The notes: a model not told the origin generated them from the sequence alone. Shown: positions 33,801-43,500, numbered from the stretch's first letter. The stretch: DNA of 51,759 bases from Actinophytocola sp. (GCF_009379765.1 NZ_WHTD01000042.1:1-51759); one strand, 5' to 3'. Made by a program: numbers and translations.

Positions 33801-36254
33801 GTGCACGCGTGGGCGCTCGCGGGCGGGCCCGCCGGCGACGTGGACGCCACCTGGGCGGCCCAGCGCCTCGGCCTGTTCAGCGTGGTGCGCCTGGTGCAGG
33901 CGCTCGCCGGCTCGGGCCGCCCGGCCGGCATCGACGTCCACATCGACGTCGTCACCGCGGCAACCCAGCACGTGGTCGGCGACGACCTCTCCCGGCCGGA
34001 GCACGCGACGGTGGCCGGCGTGGTCCGCTCCGCGCCGTTCGACGTGCCGGGCATGCGGCTGCGGCACGTGGACTGCACCGCGGCGACCCGGCCGGCCGAC
34101 CTGGCCGGCGTGCTGGGCCGCCCGGCCGGCGACGCGCTGCTCGCGCTGCGCGATCGTCGCGTGTGGACGGTCGGGTTCGACCAGGTCGAGCTGCCCGAGG
34201 CCGGCGAGGACGTGGTCCGGGAGGGCGGCGTCTACCTGATCACCGGCGGCCTCGGCGGCCTCGGCCTCGTGCTGGGCGAGACACTCGCCGAGCGCCGGCG
34301 TGCCCGGCTCGTGCTGACCTCACGGTCCGGTCTGCCGCCGCGCGAGGAGTGGGACGGGTACCTGCGCGGGCACGGACCGGGCGAGAAGATGGGCCGGGCC
34401 GTCCGCGCCGTGCGCCGGATGGAGTCCGCCGGCGCCGAGGTGCTCACCGCGGCCGTCGACGTGTCCGATGTGGACGCCCTGCGGAACCTGCGGGCCGAGC
34501 TCCTCGCCCGGTTCGGGCGGCTGGACGGCATCGTGCACGCCGCCGGCATCGCGGGCGGCGGCCTGGTCGAGACGCGCGACATCACCGACATGCGGGCCGT
34601 GCTCGCGCCGAAGGTCGCCGGCGCGGTGGCGCTGCGCGCGGTGTTCGGCGCGGACGAGCTCGACTTCGTGTCGCTGTTCTCGTCGGTCACCGGCACCGCG
34701 GGCGGGCTGGCCGAGACCGACTACTGCGCCGCGAACGCCTACCTCGACGCCCACGCGTCCGCGGGCGGCTGGCGCGCGCCCGTCCGCTCCCTCGGCTGGG
34801 CGGGCTGGCTGGAGGTAGGCATGCTCGCCGACATGCTCGAGCCCGGCGCCGGGCGCGGCGACGAGGGTGCCGCCGGGCCGGCCGAGCCGCCGGCGCACCC
34901 GCTGGTCACCGAGATCCGCCGCGCCGCGGACGGCACCACGACCGGCCACGGCACCGTCTCGGCCGGCACCCACTGGGCACTCGACGAGCACCGCATCGAC
35001 GGCGTGCCGGTCCTGCCCGGCACCGCACAGCTCGAGGCCGTCCGCGCCACGGCCGCCGCCGGCACGGGTGCGCCGGTCGAGCTGACCGACGTGCTGTTCC
35101 TCGAGCCGTTCGCGGTGCCCGACGGCTCCACCGCCGACCTCCGGGTCACGATCGGCCCGCGCGCGGACGGTTCGGCGCCGGCCACGCTCACCGGAGGCGG
35201 GACGACCTACTGCCGCGCGACGGTCGCCTGGCCCACCACCCAACGCGGCGCGGCACTCGACCTCGATGCCGTGCGGGCCCGGTGTACCCCACGGCCGGAC
35301 CTGGCGTCCGGGAGCCACGCGCCGCCCGGCGCCCTCGTGACCTACGGCGCGCACTGGCGCACCGTTCGCGACGTGTGGCGCTCGGCCGGCGAGCAGCTCA
35401 CCCTCCTGGAGGTCCCGGAGGACCAGCGCGGCGACCTGGCGGGCTGGGGCTTCTCCCCGGCCGTGCTCGACCAGGCGACGTTCGTCTTCGACGGCGCGGG
35501 CGGTGGCGCGCTGCCCATGGGCTACGGCCGGCTGCTGGTGCACGGGCCGCTGCCGGCGCGGGTGTGGGTCCACCGCGGGCTAGCCACCCCGGGCAGTGAC
35601 GCCGTCGCATCGGACATCCGCACCGACAGCTTCACCGTCGTCGACGACCACGGCACCGAGCTCGTATCCGTCACGGACTTCCTGTTGCGCCGCATGGACT
35701 CCGTGCGGCCGGCCGCCGCACGGAGGGCCCCGGCCGCTCCGGCCGACGCCGAGGCGCGGTGGCTCGCGCCCGCGGAGGGCGTCGACGCGTTCCTGCGCAG
35801 CCTGCGGGCGGACGTCGGCGGGCACGTGCTGATCACTCCGCGTTCGCTGGACTGGGTCGTCGAGCAGGTCGCCCGCGACGCCCGGGCGGCACTCGGCGGC
35901 GGAGCGCCCGCGGGCGGCGAGCCGGTGGCGCAGGCCACGCCCGCGGACCCGGACGCCAACCCGACCGAGGCGATGGTCGCGGGGATCTGGTCGTCGGTGC
36001 TCGGCGTGACCACCGTGCGCGCCGACAGCGACTTCTTCGACCTCGGCGGCAACTCGCTCGTCGCCGTCCAGCTCATCGCGCAGATCCGCGAGGCGACCGG
36101 GGTGCGGTTGCCGATGCGGGCGATCTTCGAGACTCCGACGGTCGCGGAGATGGCGGTCACCATCACCGCGATGAGCGCGGCGCCGCCCGCCGAGCCCGAG
36201 CCCTCCTCGACGATTCGGAGACTTGCCCGCAGTTCGGACCGGGGGCCGGCATGA
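30810..36254 (+). CDS. Type I polyketide synthase module: KS-AT-KR-DH-ACP
   Basis: A 1814-aa module. KS: TACSTSLVA (Cys193), VEAHGTATPLGD near 329, VKSNIGHLSQGAG near 366, a complete triad. AT: GQGAQYGGMG, nucleophile GHSVGEY near 634, and SHAFHSPMM near 731, where HAFH points to malonyl-CoA. A structural KR half (about 905-1130) precedes the catalytic KR: GGLGGLGLVLGE near 1145, SSVTGTAGG and YCAANAYLD (Ser-Tyr-Asn). DH comes after KR: HRIDGVPVLPGTAQ near 1394 (HxxxGxxxxP) and the Asp/Gln element in FSPAVLDQATF. ACP: DFFDLGGNSLVAVQL near 1749. Most type I modules put DH before KR, so the order is uncommon. The net result would be one malonate extension reduced to an alpha,beta-alkene. No TE is in cis. 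The GTG overlaps the upstream stop. Confidence 0.92.
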   Translation: MTQLPAPEGDRAHDRADEAVEPIAIIGMAARVPGAADVARFWENLVGGVESLTRLSRERMAAAGATESELDDPNLVAAGFVLDDSDMFDADLFGMTPREADVTDPQHRVFLELCHGALEDAGYDPARYPGDIGVYAGRGTERYRWEHVHRNHAVLATTPSMAVGIGNLSDNVTTLVSYKLDLRGPSAAVYTACSTSLVAVHMAADALRAGDCDMALAGGVSIEFPQDRGHVHHEGGVASADGHVRSFDAAATGTMWGSGGGAVLLKPLADALRDGDRVCAVILGNAINNDGAGKVGFTAPGVDGQAAVIANALAQADVDPRTISYVEAHGTATPLGDPIEMAALTRVYARGTDDREWCGIGSVKSNIGHLSQGAGVVGVIKTALAMEHGLIPPSLNYTSPNPAIDFAASPFYVNATLSKWERDTGPRRAAVSSFGIGGTNAHVILEEAPPREDRCASPDPELLQVSARDATALAAGAERLADRLAALPDPRLADVAHTLRVGRTEHPHRGFVVAATADEAVAGLREPKRRNGLTVPDAPSAVVFLFTGQGAQYGGMGARLYEREPVFAAAVDECASVLGGELGADLRTLMFATGEEADAALARTELTQPALFTLEYALATLWKSWRVRPDGMIGHSVGEYVAATLAGVFELPGALRLVATRGRLMGSLPPGAMAAISRDEAEIAPLLPEGLSIATVNGPGTCVVAGPEELVEELAGGLGEEVSVKRLRTSHAFHSPMMDAILPAFTEAVAAVPLRTPTAPFLSTVSGEPITGAQATDPGYWASQLRETVRFGACVAAQLATGPSLFVECGPGRQLAGLVRMQTRDGSRPAVPSLPGPAGKLSEIETLYTAAGTLWTHGIPVAPPSRGRRVSLPGYAYQRTRHWVDADPVTAGPGAGARAEDHRLPPSRRFAVPSWRQLPPAPAAEPPASCVLFAADELGSATAGLLRSAGCAVTEVVPGDTYARAGTGYAIRPDVPEDYAALLADLDADLGAVPGRFVHAWALAGGPAGDVDATWAAQRLGLFSVVRLVQALAGSGRPAGIDVHIDVVTAATQHVVGDDLSRPEHATVAGVVRSAPFDVPGMRLRHVDCTAATRPADLAGVLGRPAGDALLALRDRRVWTVGFDQVELPEAGEDVVREGGVYLITGGLGGLGLVLGETLAERRRARLVLTSRSGLPPREEWDGYLRGHGPGEKMGRAVRAVRRMESAGAEVLTAAVDVSDVDALRNLRAELLARFGRLDGIVHAAGIAGGGLVETRDITDMRAVLAPKVAGAVALRAVFGADELDFVSLFSSVTGTAGGLAETDYCAANAYLDAHASAGGWRAPVRSLGWAGWLEVGMLADMLEPGAGRGDEGAAGPAEPPAHPLVTEIRRAADGTTTGHGTVSAGTHWALDEHRIDGVPVLPGTAQLEAVRATAAAGTGAPVELTDVLFLEPFAVPDGSTADLRVTIGPRADGSAPATLTGGGTTYCRATVAWPTTQRGAALDLDAVRARCTPRPDLASGSHAPPGALVTYGAHWRTVRDVWRSAGEQLTLLEVPEDQRGDLAGWGFSPAVLDQATFVFDGAGGGALPMGYGRLLVHGPLPARVWVHRGLATPGSDAVASDIRTDSFTVVDDHGTELVSVTDFLLRRMDSVRPAAARRAPAAPADAEARWLAPAEGVDAFLRSLRADVGGHVLITPRSLDWVVEQVARDARAALGGGAPAGGEPVAQATPADPDANPTEAMVAGIWSSVLGVTTVRADSDFFDLGGNSLVAVQLIAQIREATGVRLPMRAIFETPTVAEMAVTITAMSAAPPAEPEPSSTIRRLARSSDRGPA

Positions 36255-37535
36255 CCACCACCGAGGCGTTCGAGGCGTCGTTCGCCGGTGCCGTGGACGA
36301 GCTCGCCAGGGCCTACGAGGTGGTGCCGTTCTACGGGCCGCACCTCGACGCGGCCGGCCTGCGGCCGGGCGACATCCGAAGCCCGGCCGACTTCCGCCGG
36401 GTGCCGGCCACCAGCAAGGCCGACTACCGGCGACACTTTCCCGCCGGAGTGCTCGTGCGCGGCAGCACGCTGGTCGACGAGTTCGTGTTCCGCAGCCGCA
36501 GCTCCGGCACCACCGGCGAGCGGCTGGTGACCCTGGCGCACACGTTCACCCTGGCACAGCGGCAGATGCGGACCACCTCGGTCAACAGGGACATGCTGCG
36601 GGTGTTCGCCGGCGCGCGCCCGCAGCGGGTCTGCCGCTACGCCCCGCCCGCCTGCTCGGACGTCGAGTGCGCGACACCGTTCACGACCATGGCGAGCCGG
36701 ACGCTCGACGACGGCACGCTGGTGCTGCCGGTCACGCACGACCTGCTCGCCACGTCGCAGGAGCTCGTCGAGCAGGCCGCAGAAGAGCTGCTCGCCCACG
36801 GTCCACAGTGGATCTACGCGGACCCTGCGCACCTCGCGTTCCTGCTGGATGCCATGGCCGAGCGCGATCTGCCGGTACCCGAGGTGGGTGGCGTCGTGCT
36901 GGCCTACAACCTGGCCACCCGGCGCCGCGCTGCGGCGGATCCGGGGCCACCTGCCGGAGGACACCGTCGTCGTCGAGGTCGCGTCCATGTCCGAGCTGGG
37001 CTGGCTCGGCATGACCTGCCCGCACGGGCGACTACACCTCAACACCGACAGCTTCTACCTCGAGCTGCTCGCCTACGGCACCGACCGGCCCGCCGAGCCG
37101 GGCGAGCCGGCCGAGCTGTACGCGACCAGCATCGGCGACCAGCTCAGCCCGCACATCCGCTACCGCACCGGCGACGGGTACGTACTGCTCGACGGCGACT
37201 GCCCGTGCGGGCACCGGTTCCCCCGCGCCGTCCACCATGGACGGTGCCGCGACTACCTCACCGCCGGCGGCGCGGTCGTGCTGACCCCGCGCACGCTCGA
37301 CGAGCTTGCCGGCCCCGCGGCGTGGCTCGCCTTCTACAAGCTGACCCACCACGACACCGGGCCGCTGCTGCTGCGCTACATCCCGGTGCCCGGGGCCGAT
37401 CACGCCGGGCCGGGCCGGCGCCTGGCCGCCGCGATCAGGGAACGGACCGGCCGCGAGGTCACCGCCACGGCGGTCGGCCACATCGAGTCGGAGCGCTCGG
37501 GCAAGTTGTTCGGCTGCGTCCGGGAGGCCCGATGA
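36251..37535 (+). CDS. PaaK/CapK-like adenylate-forming enzyme with an apparent frameshift
   Basis: The reading starts at ATG 36251 (overlapping the PKS stop) and runs FEASFAGAVDELARAYEVVP to VVLAYNLATR, with the ATP-loop motif RSRSSGTTGERLVTL near residue 85. At about 36920-36924 the frame is lost: one extra base moves the protein-like reading to the next frame, ALRRIRGHLPEDTVVVEVAS, which continues through IRYRTGDGYVLL and CPCGHRFPR (a CxC element) to HIESERSGKLFGCVREAR and the stop at 37535. Together this is a 427-aa phenylacetate-CoA ligase-like enzyme that would make an acyl-AMP and acyl-thioester. Either the gene is inactivated or the assembly has a 1-nt error in CGGCGCCGCGC. Its stop overlaps the SufS ATG. 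The acid it activates is unknown. Confidence 0.75.
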
Positions 37536-38736
37536 CCATGCGGGACACCCTCCGCGCGGACTTCCCCGTGCTGCGCCGCCAGGTCGACGGCATGCGGGTG
37601 ACCTACCTGGACAGCGCGGCGACCTCCCTCAAGCCGCAGCCGGTGATCGACGCGACGACCCACTACTACACCGACGTGAGCGCGAACATCCACCGGGGCA
37701 AGCACATGCTGTCCGAGGAGGCCTCCGACGCCTACGAGGCGGCCCGCGTGCGCGTCGCGGCCTTCCTCGGCGTGCGCGCCGCCGACGTGGTGTTCACCGC
37801 CAACACCACCCACGGGCTGAACATCGTGGCCGCCGGCCTGGACCTTCGCCCCGACGACCTCGTGCTGATGTCGCGGGACGCGCACCACTCGCTCCAACTG
37901 CCGCTGCGCGCGCGGGCGCGGGTGGAGTGGCTGCCGGTGCACGCCGACGGCACGGTCGACCTGGACGCCTACGCCGGCCTGCTCGCCCGGCGACCCGCAC
38001 TGGTGGCGATCACCCACTGCTCCAACGTGACCGGCCGGTACGCCCCGGTCGTGGAGATGGCCGCGCTGGCCCGCGAGCACGGCGCGCTCACCGTCGTCGA
38101 CGCGGCGCAGTCCGTGCCGCACCGGCGGGTCCTGCTGCCCGACCTCGGCGCCGACGCGATCGCGTTCTCCGGCCACAAGATGCTCGGTCCCACCGGGATC
38201 GGGGTGCTCGCGATCGGCCAGGAGCTCGCCGCCCGGATGCGGCCGACGGCGCTCGGCGGCGGCGTCGTGGACTGGGTCGACGTCGACAGGTGGGTGCTGC
38301 GCCGGGCGCCGCACCGGTACGAGGCCGGCACGCCGCACATCGCCGGCGCCTACGGGCTGCGTGCCGCGGTCGACTACCTCGACGCGCTCGGCATGACCGA
38401 GGTCGCCGACCACGACCGGTGGCTCGCGGAGCTGCTCTACGCCGAGGCCGGCAAGCGCGACTACCTGGCCGTGCTCGAGCCCGGCCCGGGCGAGCGCAGC
38501 GCGACGCTGTCGGCCGCGGTGCGAGGGGTCGACGACCTGACCGAGCTCGCGCGGGCGTTGTCGGACAGCTACGGCGTGATGTGCCGCAGCGGCCACCTCT
38601 GCGCCCAACCCCTGGTCGACAGCATCGCCGGCACGCGGTGCTGCGCCTGTCCGCCTATCTCTACAACACCGCCGACGACATCCACCTCGCGTTCGACGCC
38701 CTCGACGAGCTCCACCCGTTCCTGGCGGGCGCCTGA
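37532..38736 (+). CDS. SufS-type cysteine desulfurase-like enzyme with an apparent C-terminal frameshift
   Basis: A PLP enzyme of the class V aminotransferase group. Visible: VTYLDSAATSLKPQPVIDA, ANIHRGKHMLSEEASDAYE, THCSNVTGRYAP, VDAAQSVPHR, the PLP lysine in FSGHKMLGPTGIG (Lys216) and the persulfide cysteine loop RSGHLCAQP (Cys357), as in SufS. Near 38630-38632 one base appears to be missing (GGCAC for GGCCAC): the frame runs on to a false stop at 38782, while the family C-terminus, HAVLRLSAYLYNTADDIHLA, continues in another frame to the stop at 38736. The catalytic core is intact in either reading. Likely role: delivery of sulfane sulfur from cysteine to a biosynthetic acceptor, or another Cys/amino acid lyase reaction. 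Overlap with the PaaK-like gene suggests a shared step. Confidence 0.8.
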
Positions 38737-38765
38737 CGTGCAACCGGCGCGTCCCGACCCCCGAC

Positions 38766-38991
38766 GGGCCACAACGCGCTGATGAGATCACCAAAGGGCT
38801 GCCGGAACGGGCCTGGCAGCACCTCTCAGCCGGGCCGGGCGCGAACGGGACAGCGGTTCTACAACTGGGCCCTCGCCACCCTCGTCATCGAGCCCACCCG
38901 CACCGTAGCCAGCCCACACGCTTGGTCACACTGGCGACGACACCGCGCCCAGACCAGTCACTACCAGCGCCAACAAGCCGCACAATCATGA
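38766..38991 (+). pseudogene. IS701-like transposase remnant
   Basis: The stretch ADEITKGLPERAWQHLSAGPG is typical of IS701-family DDE transposases. One extra base near 38848 shifts the frame, after which QRFYNWALATLVIEP continues the match. It then jumps to a basic tail, AWSHWRRHRAQTSHYQR, like the extreme C-terminus of such proteins, ending at TGA 38989-38991. Most of the gene is missing. It starts about 30 bp after the SufS-like gene and marks the right edge of the biosynthetic region. Confidence 0.7.
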
Positions 38992-39018
38992 TCACAACAA
39001 TCTACGGCTGGAGCACTA

Positions 39019-39615
39019 GTGAGCAAGGTCGTGCTTTACATGTCGATGTCGGTGGACGGGTTCATCACCGGCCCGGACGACGGGATGGATCACGGACTCG
39101 GCGTCAACGGAGAGCGGCTGCACGACTGGCTGCGCTCCGGCGGCGTGGATCCGCGTTCGCACCGGCCCGTCGACGGACCCGGTGCAACCGTGTTCGACGA
39201 GCTGATGGCCACGGGAGCGGTGATCGCCGGTCGGCGTACTTTCGCCAACGCGGGCGGCTGGGCCGGCGATCACCACGACGGGGTCCCGATCTTCGTGTTG
39301 ACCCATGCCGCACCCGACGAGCCCGCGCCCGGACATGCGCGCTACGTCACCGACGGCATCGAATCCTGCGTCGCACAGGCCAAGGCGGCGGCCGGTGGCC
39401 GCGACATCCTGCTGCACGGCGCCGCGGTCGCGCAGGAGTGCCTCCGTGCCGGCCTGCTGGACGAGATGGAGCTGCAGCTGATGCCCGTGCTGCTCGGGCA
39501 GGGCCGTCGGCTGTTCGAGGACATGCCGCCCGACCACACCGAGCTCCAACTGCTCCGTGCCCTGGACGGGCCGGGTGTGCAGCACCTGCGCTACCGCGTG
39601 CGGTCGGCGGGCTGA
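39019..39615 (+). CDS. Dihydrofolate reductase/RibD-like reductase, copy 1
   Basis: A 198-aa protein of the RibD C-terminal/DHFR-like family: VVLYMSMSVDGFITGPDDG at the start, AVIAGRRTFANAGGW, PIFVLTH, ILLHGAAVAQECLRAGLLDE and LMPVLLGQGRRLFED. Such proteins are NADPH-binding and often of unknown substrate; several are linked to stress or detoxification. The GTG at 39019 is the first good start after the transposase relic. The next gene is a close paralogue 4 bp downstream, so the pair is an operon and a tandem duplication. Confidence 0.88.
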   Translation: MSKVVLYMSMSVDGFITGPDDGMDHGLGVNGERLHDWLRSGGVDPRSHRPVDGPGATVFDELMATGAVIAGRRTFANAGGWAGDHHDGVPIFVLTHAAPDEPAPGHARYVTDGIESCVAQAKAAAGGRDILLHGAAVAQECLRAGLLDEMELQLMPVLLGQGRRLFEDMPPDHTELQLLRALDGPGVQHLRYRVRSAG

Positions 39616-39619
39616 GGCG

Positions 39620-40207
39620 ATGGCACTCATCCGGCTGTACATGACCATGTCCCTGGACGGCTACGTGACCGGGCCGCAGGACAGCGTGGACGCGCCGATG
39701 GGCATCGACGGGTTCCGCCTCTTCAACTGGCTCGACCGGCGCAACGACCCGGGACCGAGCGGCCAGGTGTTCACCGAGTCGATGTCCACCCGCGCGGTCA
39801 TCGCCGGCCGCCGTACCTACGACCTGGCCGGCCGCTGGCAGGGCGACCACCACGACGGCGTACCGGTCTTCGTTCTGACCCACGACGTCCCGGACGACCC
39901 GCCGCCGGGCAGCGTCCGCTACGTCACCGATGTGCGCGAGTGCGCCTCGCAGGCCCGCGCGGCGGCCGGGGACGGCGACGTGCTGGTGCACGGGGCCGGG
40001 GCGGCGCAGGCGCTGCTGCGGGCCGGCCAGCTCGACGAGCTGGAGCTGCACGTCGTACCGGTCCTGCTCGGGCGGGGGCGACGGCTGTTCGACGACCTGC
40101 CGGCGGAGCACATCGAGCTCGACCTGGTCCGCCGGTTGACCACTCCGGAGGTCGAGGAGCTCGCGCAGCACGTCACGCACCTGCGCTACCGCGTCCGCCG
40201 CCGGTGA
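39620..40207 (+). CDS. Dihydrofolate reductase/RibD-like reductase, copy 2
   Basis: A 195-aa paralogue of the preceding protein. Shared blocks include YMTMSLDGYVTGPQD, AVIAGRRTYDLAGRW, GDHHDGVPVFVLTH, LVHGAGAAQALLRAGQLDELELH and PVLLGRGRRLFDD. It ends in HLRYRVRRR like copy 1 (HLRYRVRSAG). A strong hairpin follows 10 bp after the stop. No pathway link to the biosynthetic cluster is evident. Confidence 0.88.
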   Translation: MALIRLYMTMSLDGYVTGPQDSVDAPMGIDGFRLFNWLDRRNDPGPSGQVFTESMSTRAVIAGRRTYDLAGRWQGDHHDGVPVFVLTHDVPDDPPPGSVRYVTDVRECASQARAAAGDGDVLVHGAGAAQALLRAGQLDELELHVVPVLLGRGRRLFDDLPAEHIELDLVRRLTTPEVEELAQHVTHLRYRVRRR

Positions 40208-40217
40208 CCCGCCGAGT

Positions 40218-40254
40218 CGCTCCCGGTCGGAGCGCGGGCCGCTGACCGGGAGCG
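40218..40254 (+). terminator. Hairpin terminator after the DHFR-like pair
   Basis: An 11-bp perfect stem, CGCTCCCGGTC (40218-40228) with GACCGGGAGCG (40244-40254), extended by inner AGCG/CGCT pairing. There is no T-run, which is usual in actinobacteria. Confidence 0.7.
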
Positions 40255-40597
40255 GGCTACCGGCCGCCTCGCCGCCGTGTCCGGTCACAACCCGGTCGAT
40301 GCGGGACGGGACGATTGCCGACGCGCCCCCAGCGGCCCAGCCGGCCTGTACTGGTATCCGCATCGAGCCTGCGTCGTGTCAACCGTCGACGTGCGGCAGA
40401 GCGTGCCGCTACTCCGTTCGCACATGCCCTGGTCAGGCGCGGGCGGCCGACTGCTTTGGTCGTTTTCCACAACTGGAGCCGCGTAGCGTGCGCTGTCTGC
40501 GACATGGCGCTGGCAGCCGGTAGACGGAAGGGTGAACACTGCCGGGGCAGCCGTGTCGCGGCGCGCACATCGTTGGTCTACAGGAGGGCTCGGTCGG
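40255..40597. other. Intergenic region upstream of the acyl-CoA carboxylase
   Basis: About 340 bp. No protein-like frame on either strand. It ends in a strong AGGAGG at 40582-40587, 10 nt before the GTG of the carboxylase, which decides that start. A promoter is expected here, but I cannot place its boxes with confidence. Confidence 0.5.
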
Positions 40598-43500
40598 GTG
40601 TTCGGTCGTGTCGCCATCGTCAACCGTGGTGAGGCCGCCATGCGGCTCATCCACGCCGTAAGGGAAATCGCCGCGGAGACCGGGACGCGGATCGAGACCG
40701 TCGCTCTGCACACCGACGTCGACCGCACGGCGACCTTCGTCCGCGAAGCGGACCTGTGCTACGACCTCGGTCCCGCGTCCGCGCGCCCGTACCTCGACCT
40801 GAAGGCGCTGGAGCGCGCGCTGGTGGAGACCGGGGCCGACGCGGCGTGGGTCGGCTGGGGCTTCGTCGCGGAGGACCCTGCGTTCGCGGAGCTGTGCGAG
40901 AAGGTCGGAGTCACCTTCGTCGGACCGAGCGCGGAGGCCATGCGCAAGCTCGGCGACAAGATCGGCGCGAAGCTGATCGCCGAGGAGGTCGGCGTGCCGG
41001 TCGCGCCGTGGAGCCGCGGTGCGGTCGAGACCCTGGACGCCGCCCTGGCGGCGGCGGCCGAGATCGGCTACCCGCTGATGCTGAAGGCGACCGCGGGCGG
41101 CGGCGGACGCGGCATCCGCGTGGTCACGAACGAGGCCGAGCTCGCCGACGCTTACGAGCGCACCAGCCAGGAGGCCGCGCGGGCGTTCGGCAGCGGCATC
41201 GTGTTCCTGGAGCGCCTGGTCACCGGTGCCCGGCACGTCGAGGTCCAGGTGATCGCTGACGGCGAGGGCACCGCGTGGGCGCTCGGCGTCCGCGACTGCT
41301 CGGTGCAGCGGCGCAACCAGAAGGTCATCGAGGAGTCGGCGTCGCCGGTGCTCAGCCCGGTGCAGGCGGCCGACCTCAAGGCGTCGGCCGAACGGCTGGC
41401 CGTCGCGGTCGGTTACCGCGGCGCGGCGACCGTCGAGTTCCTCTACCACCCCGGCGACAAGCAGTTCGCGTTCCTCGAGGTCAACACCCGCCTGCAGGTC
41501 GAGCACCCGATCACCGAGTCCACCACCGGGTTCGACCTGGTGAAGGCGCAGCTGCGGGTGGCATGTGGAGACTCGCTCGACGGCGAGCCACCGGTCGAGC
41601 GCGGGCACGCCATCGAGGCCCGGCTCAACGCCGAGGACCCCGACCGCGACTTCGCGCCCTCCCCGGGCCGCATCGCGCGGCTGGACCTGCCCGCCGGGCC
41701 GGGTATCCGGGTGGACACCGGCGTCAGCGAGGGCGACACCATCCCCGCCGACTTCGACTCGATGATCGCGAAGATCATCGCCTACGGCCGCGACCGCGAC
41801 GAGGCGCTCGGCAGGCTGCGCCGGGCGATGGCGCGGACCATGGTGATCATCGAGGGTGGCGCGACGAACAAGAGCTTCGTGCTCGACCTGCTCGACCAGC
41901 CAGAGGTGATCGACGCCAGCGCGGACACCGGCTGGATCGACCGCGTCCGCGGCGAGGGCAGGCTCGTCTCGCACCGGCACTCCGCCGTCGCGCTGGCGGC
42001 CGCCGCCATCGATGCGTACGAGGAGGAGGAACGCGTCGAGCGGCAGCGGCTGCTGTCGACGGCGTTCGGCGGACGCCCACAGGTGCAGCACGAGAGCGGC
42101 CGACCGCTGGACCTCAAGCTGCGTGGCGTCGGCTACCGCGTGCGCGTCGCGCGGGTCGGCGCGCACCGGTTCCGCGTCGGCATGGAAGATGGTGGGGCGG
42201 GTGGCAGTGTCAATACGACTGTCAACACCACTGTCCGCATCGCCGACGTCGAGCTCGACCGCTTCGACCGGCACACCGGGCGGATCGTCGTCAACGGCAC
42301 CCGGTACCGCCTGCTCACCGGCACGCACGGGCCGATCCACCAGGTCGAGGTGGACGGCGTGACGCACCGGGTCAGCCGCGACGAGGGCGGCGTCGTCCGC
42401 TCGCCCGCGCCCGCGCTGGTCGTCGCCACGCCCCTGGCGGTCGGCGCCGAGGTCGAGGCCGGCGCGCCGGTGCTGGTGCTGGAGAGCATGAAGATGGAGA
42501 CGGTGCTGCGGGCGCCGTTCAAGGCGCGGCTGAAGGAATGCCCCGTTTCCGTGGGCAGCCAGGTGGAGACCGGTACACCGCTGCTGCGGCTGGAGCCGCT
42601 CGCCGACGCCGACAACGAAGCCGACGCCGAAGCCGAGGACACCCGGGACCTACTTGCATCCGTCGAGCTGGACCTGCCCGCCGCGCCCGGGAAGATCCCG
42701 GCGCGGGCGCGCACCACGCGCGGCCAGGAGGACCTGCGCGGCCTGCTGCTGGGCTTCGACGTCGACCCGCACGACGAACGCCGGGTGCTCGACGACTACC
42801 TCGTCGCGCGCCGGGCGGCAACCGAGGACGGCCACCGGCCGCTGGCCGAGGAGCTCGAGCTCGTCGACGTGTTCGCCGACCTCGCCGAGCTGAGCCGCAA
42901 CCGGCAGGCGGGCAGCGACGGAAGCACCGACGGCGGCGGTAACGACCACGTGCACCTGCACGTCCACACCGCCCGCGAGTACTTCCACACCTACCTGCAG
43001 AGCCTCGACGTCGAGCGGGCCGGACTGCCGGAGGCGTTCCAGGCCAAGCTCGCCAAGGCGCTCGGGCACTACGGTGTCACCGAGCTGGAGCGCTCCCCCG
43101 AGCTCGAAGCCGCGGTGTTCCGGATCTTCCTCGCCCAGCAACGCGCGTCCGCCGACGCCACGGTCGTCACGACGTTGCTGCGCGCGTGGCTGCGCGAGCC
43201 GCCGCCGGACGAGACGCTGCGCGAGCCCGCCGGTCTCGCGCTGGAGCGGCTGGTGGCCGCGACGCAGGTCCGCTTCCCCGTGGTGTCCGACCTCGCGCGC
43301 GGCGTGGTGTTCGCCTGGTTCGGCCAGCCGCTGCTGCGCCGCAACCGCGCCCGCGTCTACGCCGACGTCCGCAAGCACCTGCGCCACCTGGACGCGCACC
43401 CGGACGCGCCGGACCGCGCCGAGCGCGTCGCCGAGATGGTGCGCAGCACCGAGCCGCTCGTGCGGCTGCTCGGCCAGCGGCTTGTCCGCGGTACCACGGA

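Noticed and set aside
36915..36930. Programmed ribosomal frameshift in the PaaK-like gene
   Set aside because: No slippery heptamer or downstream pseudoknot is apparent; a 1-nt indel explains it more simply.
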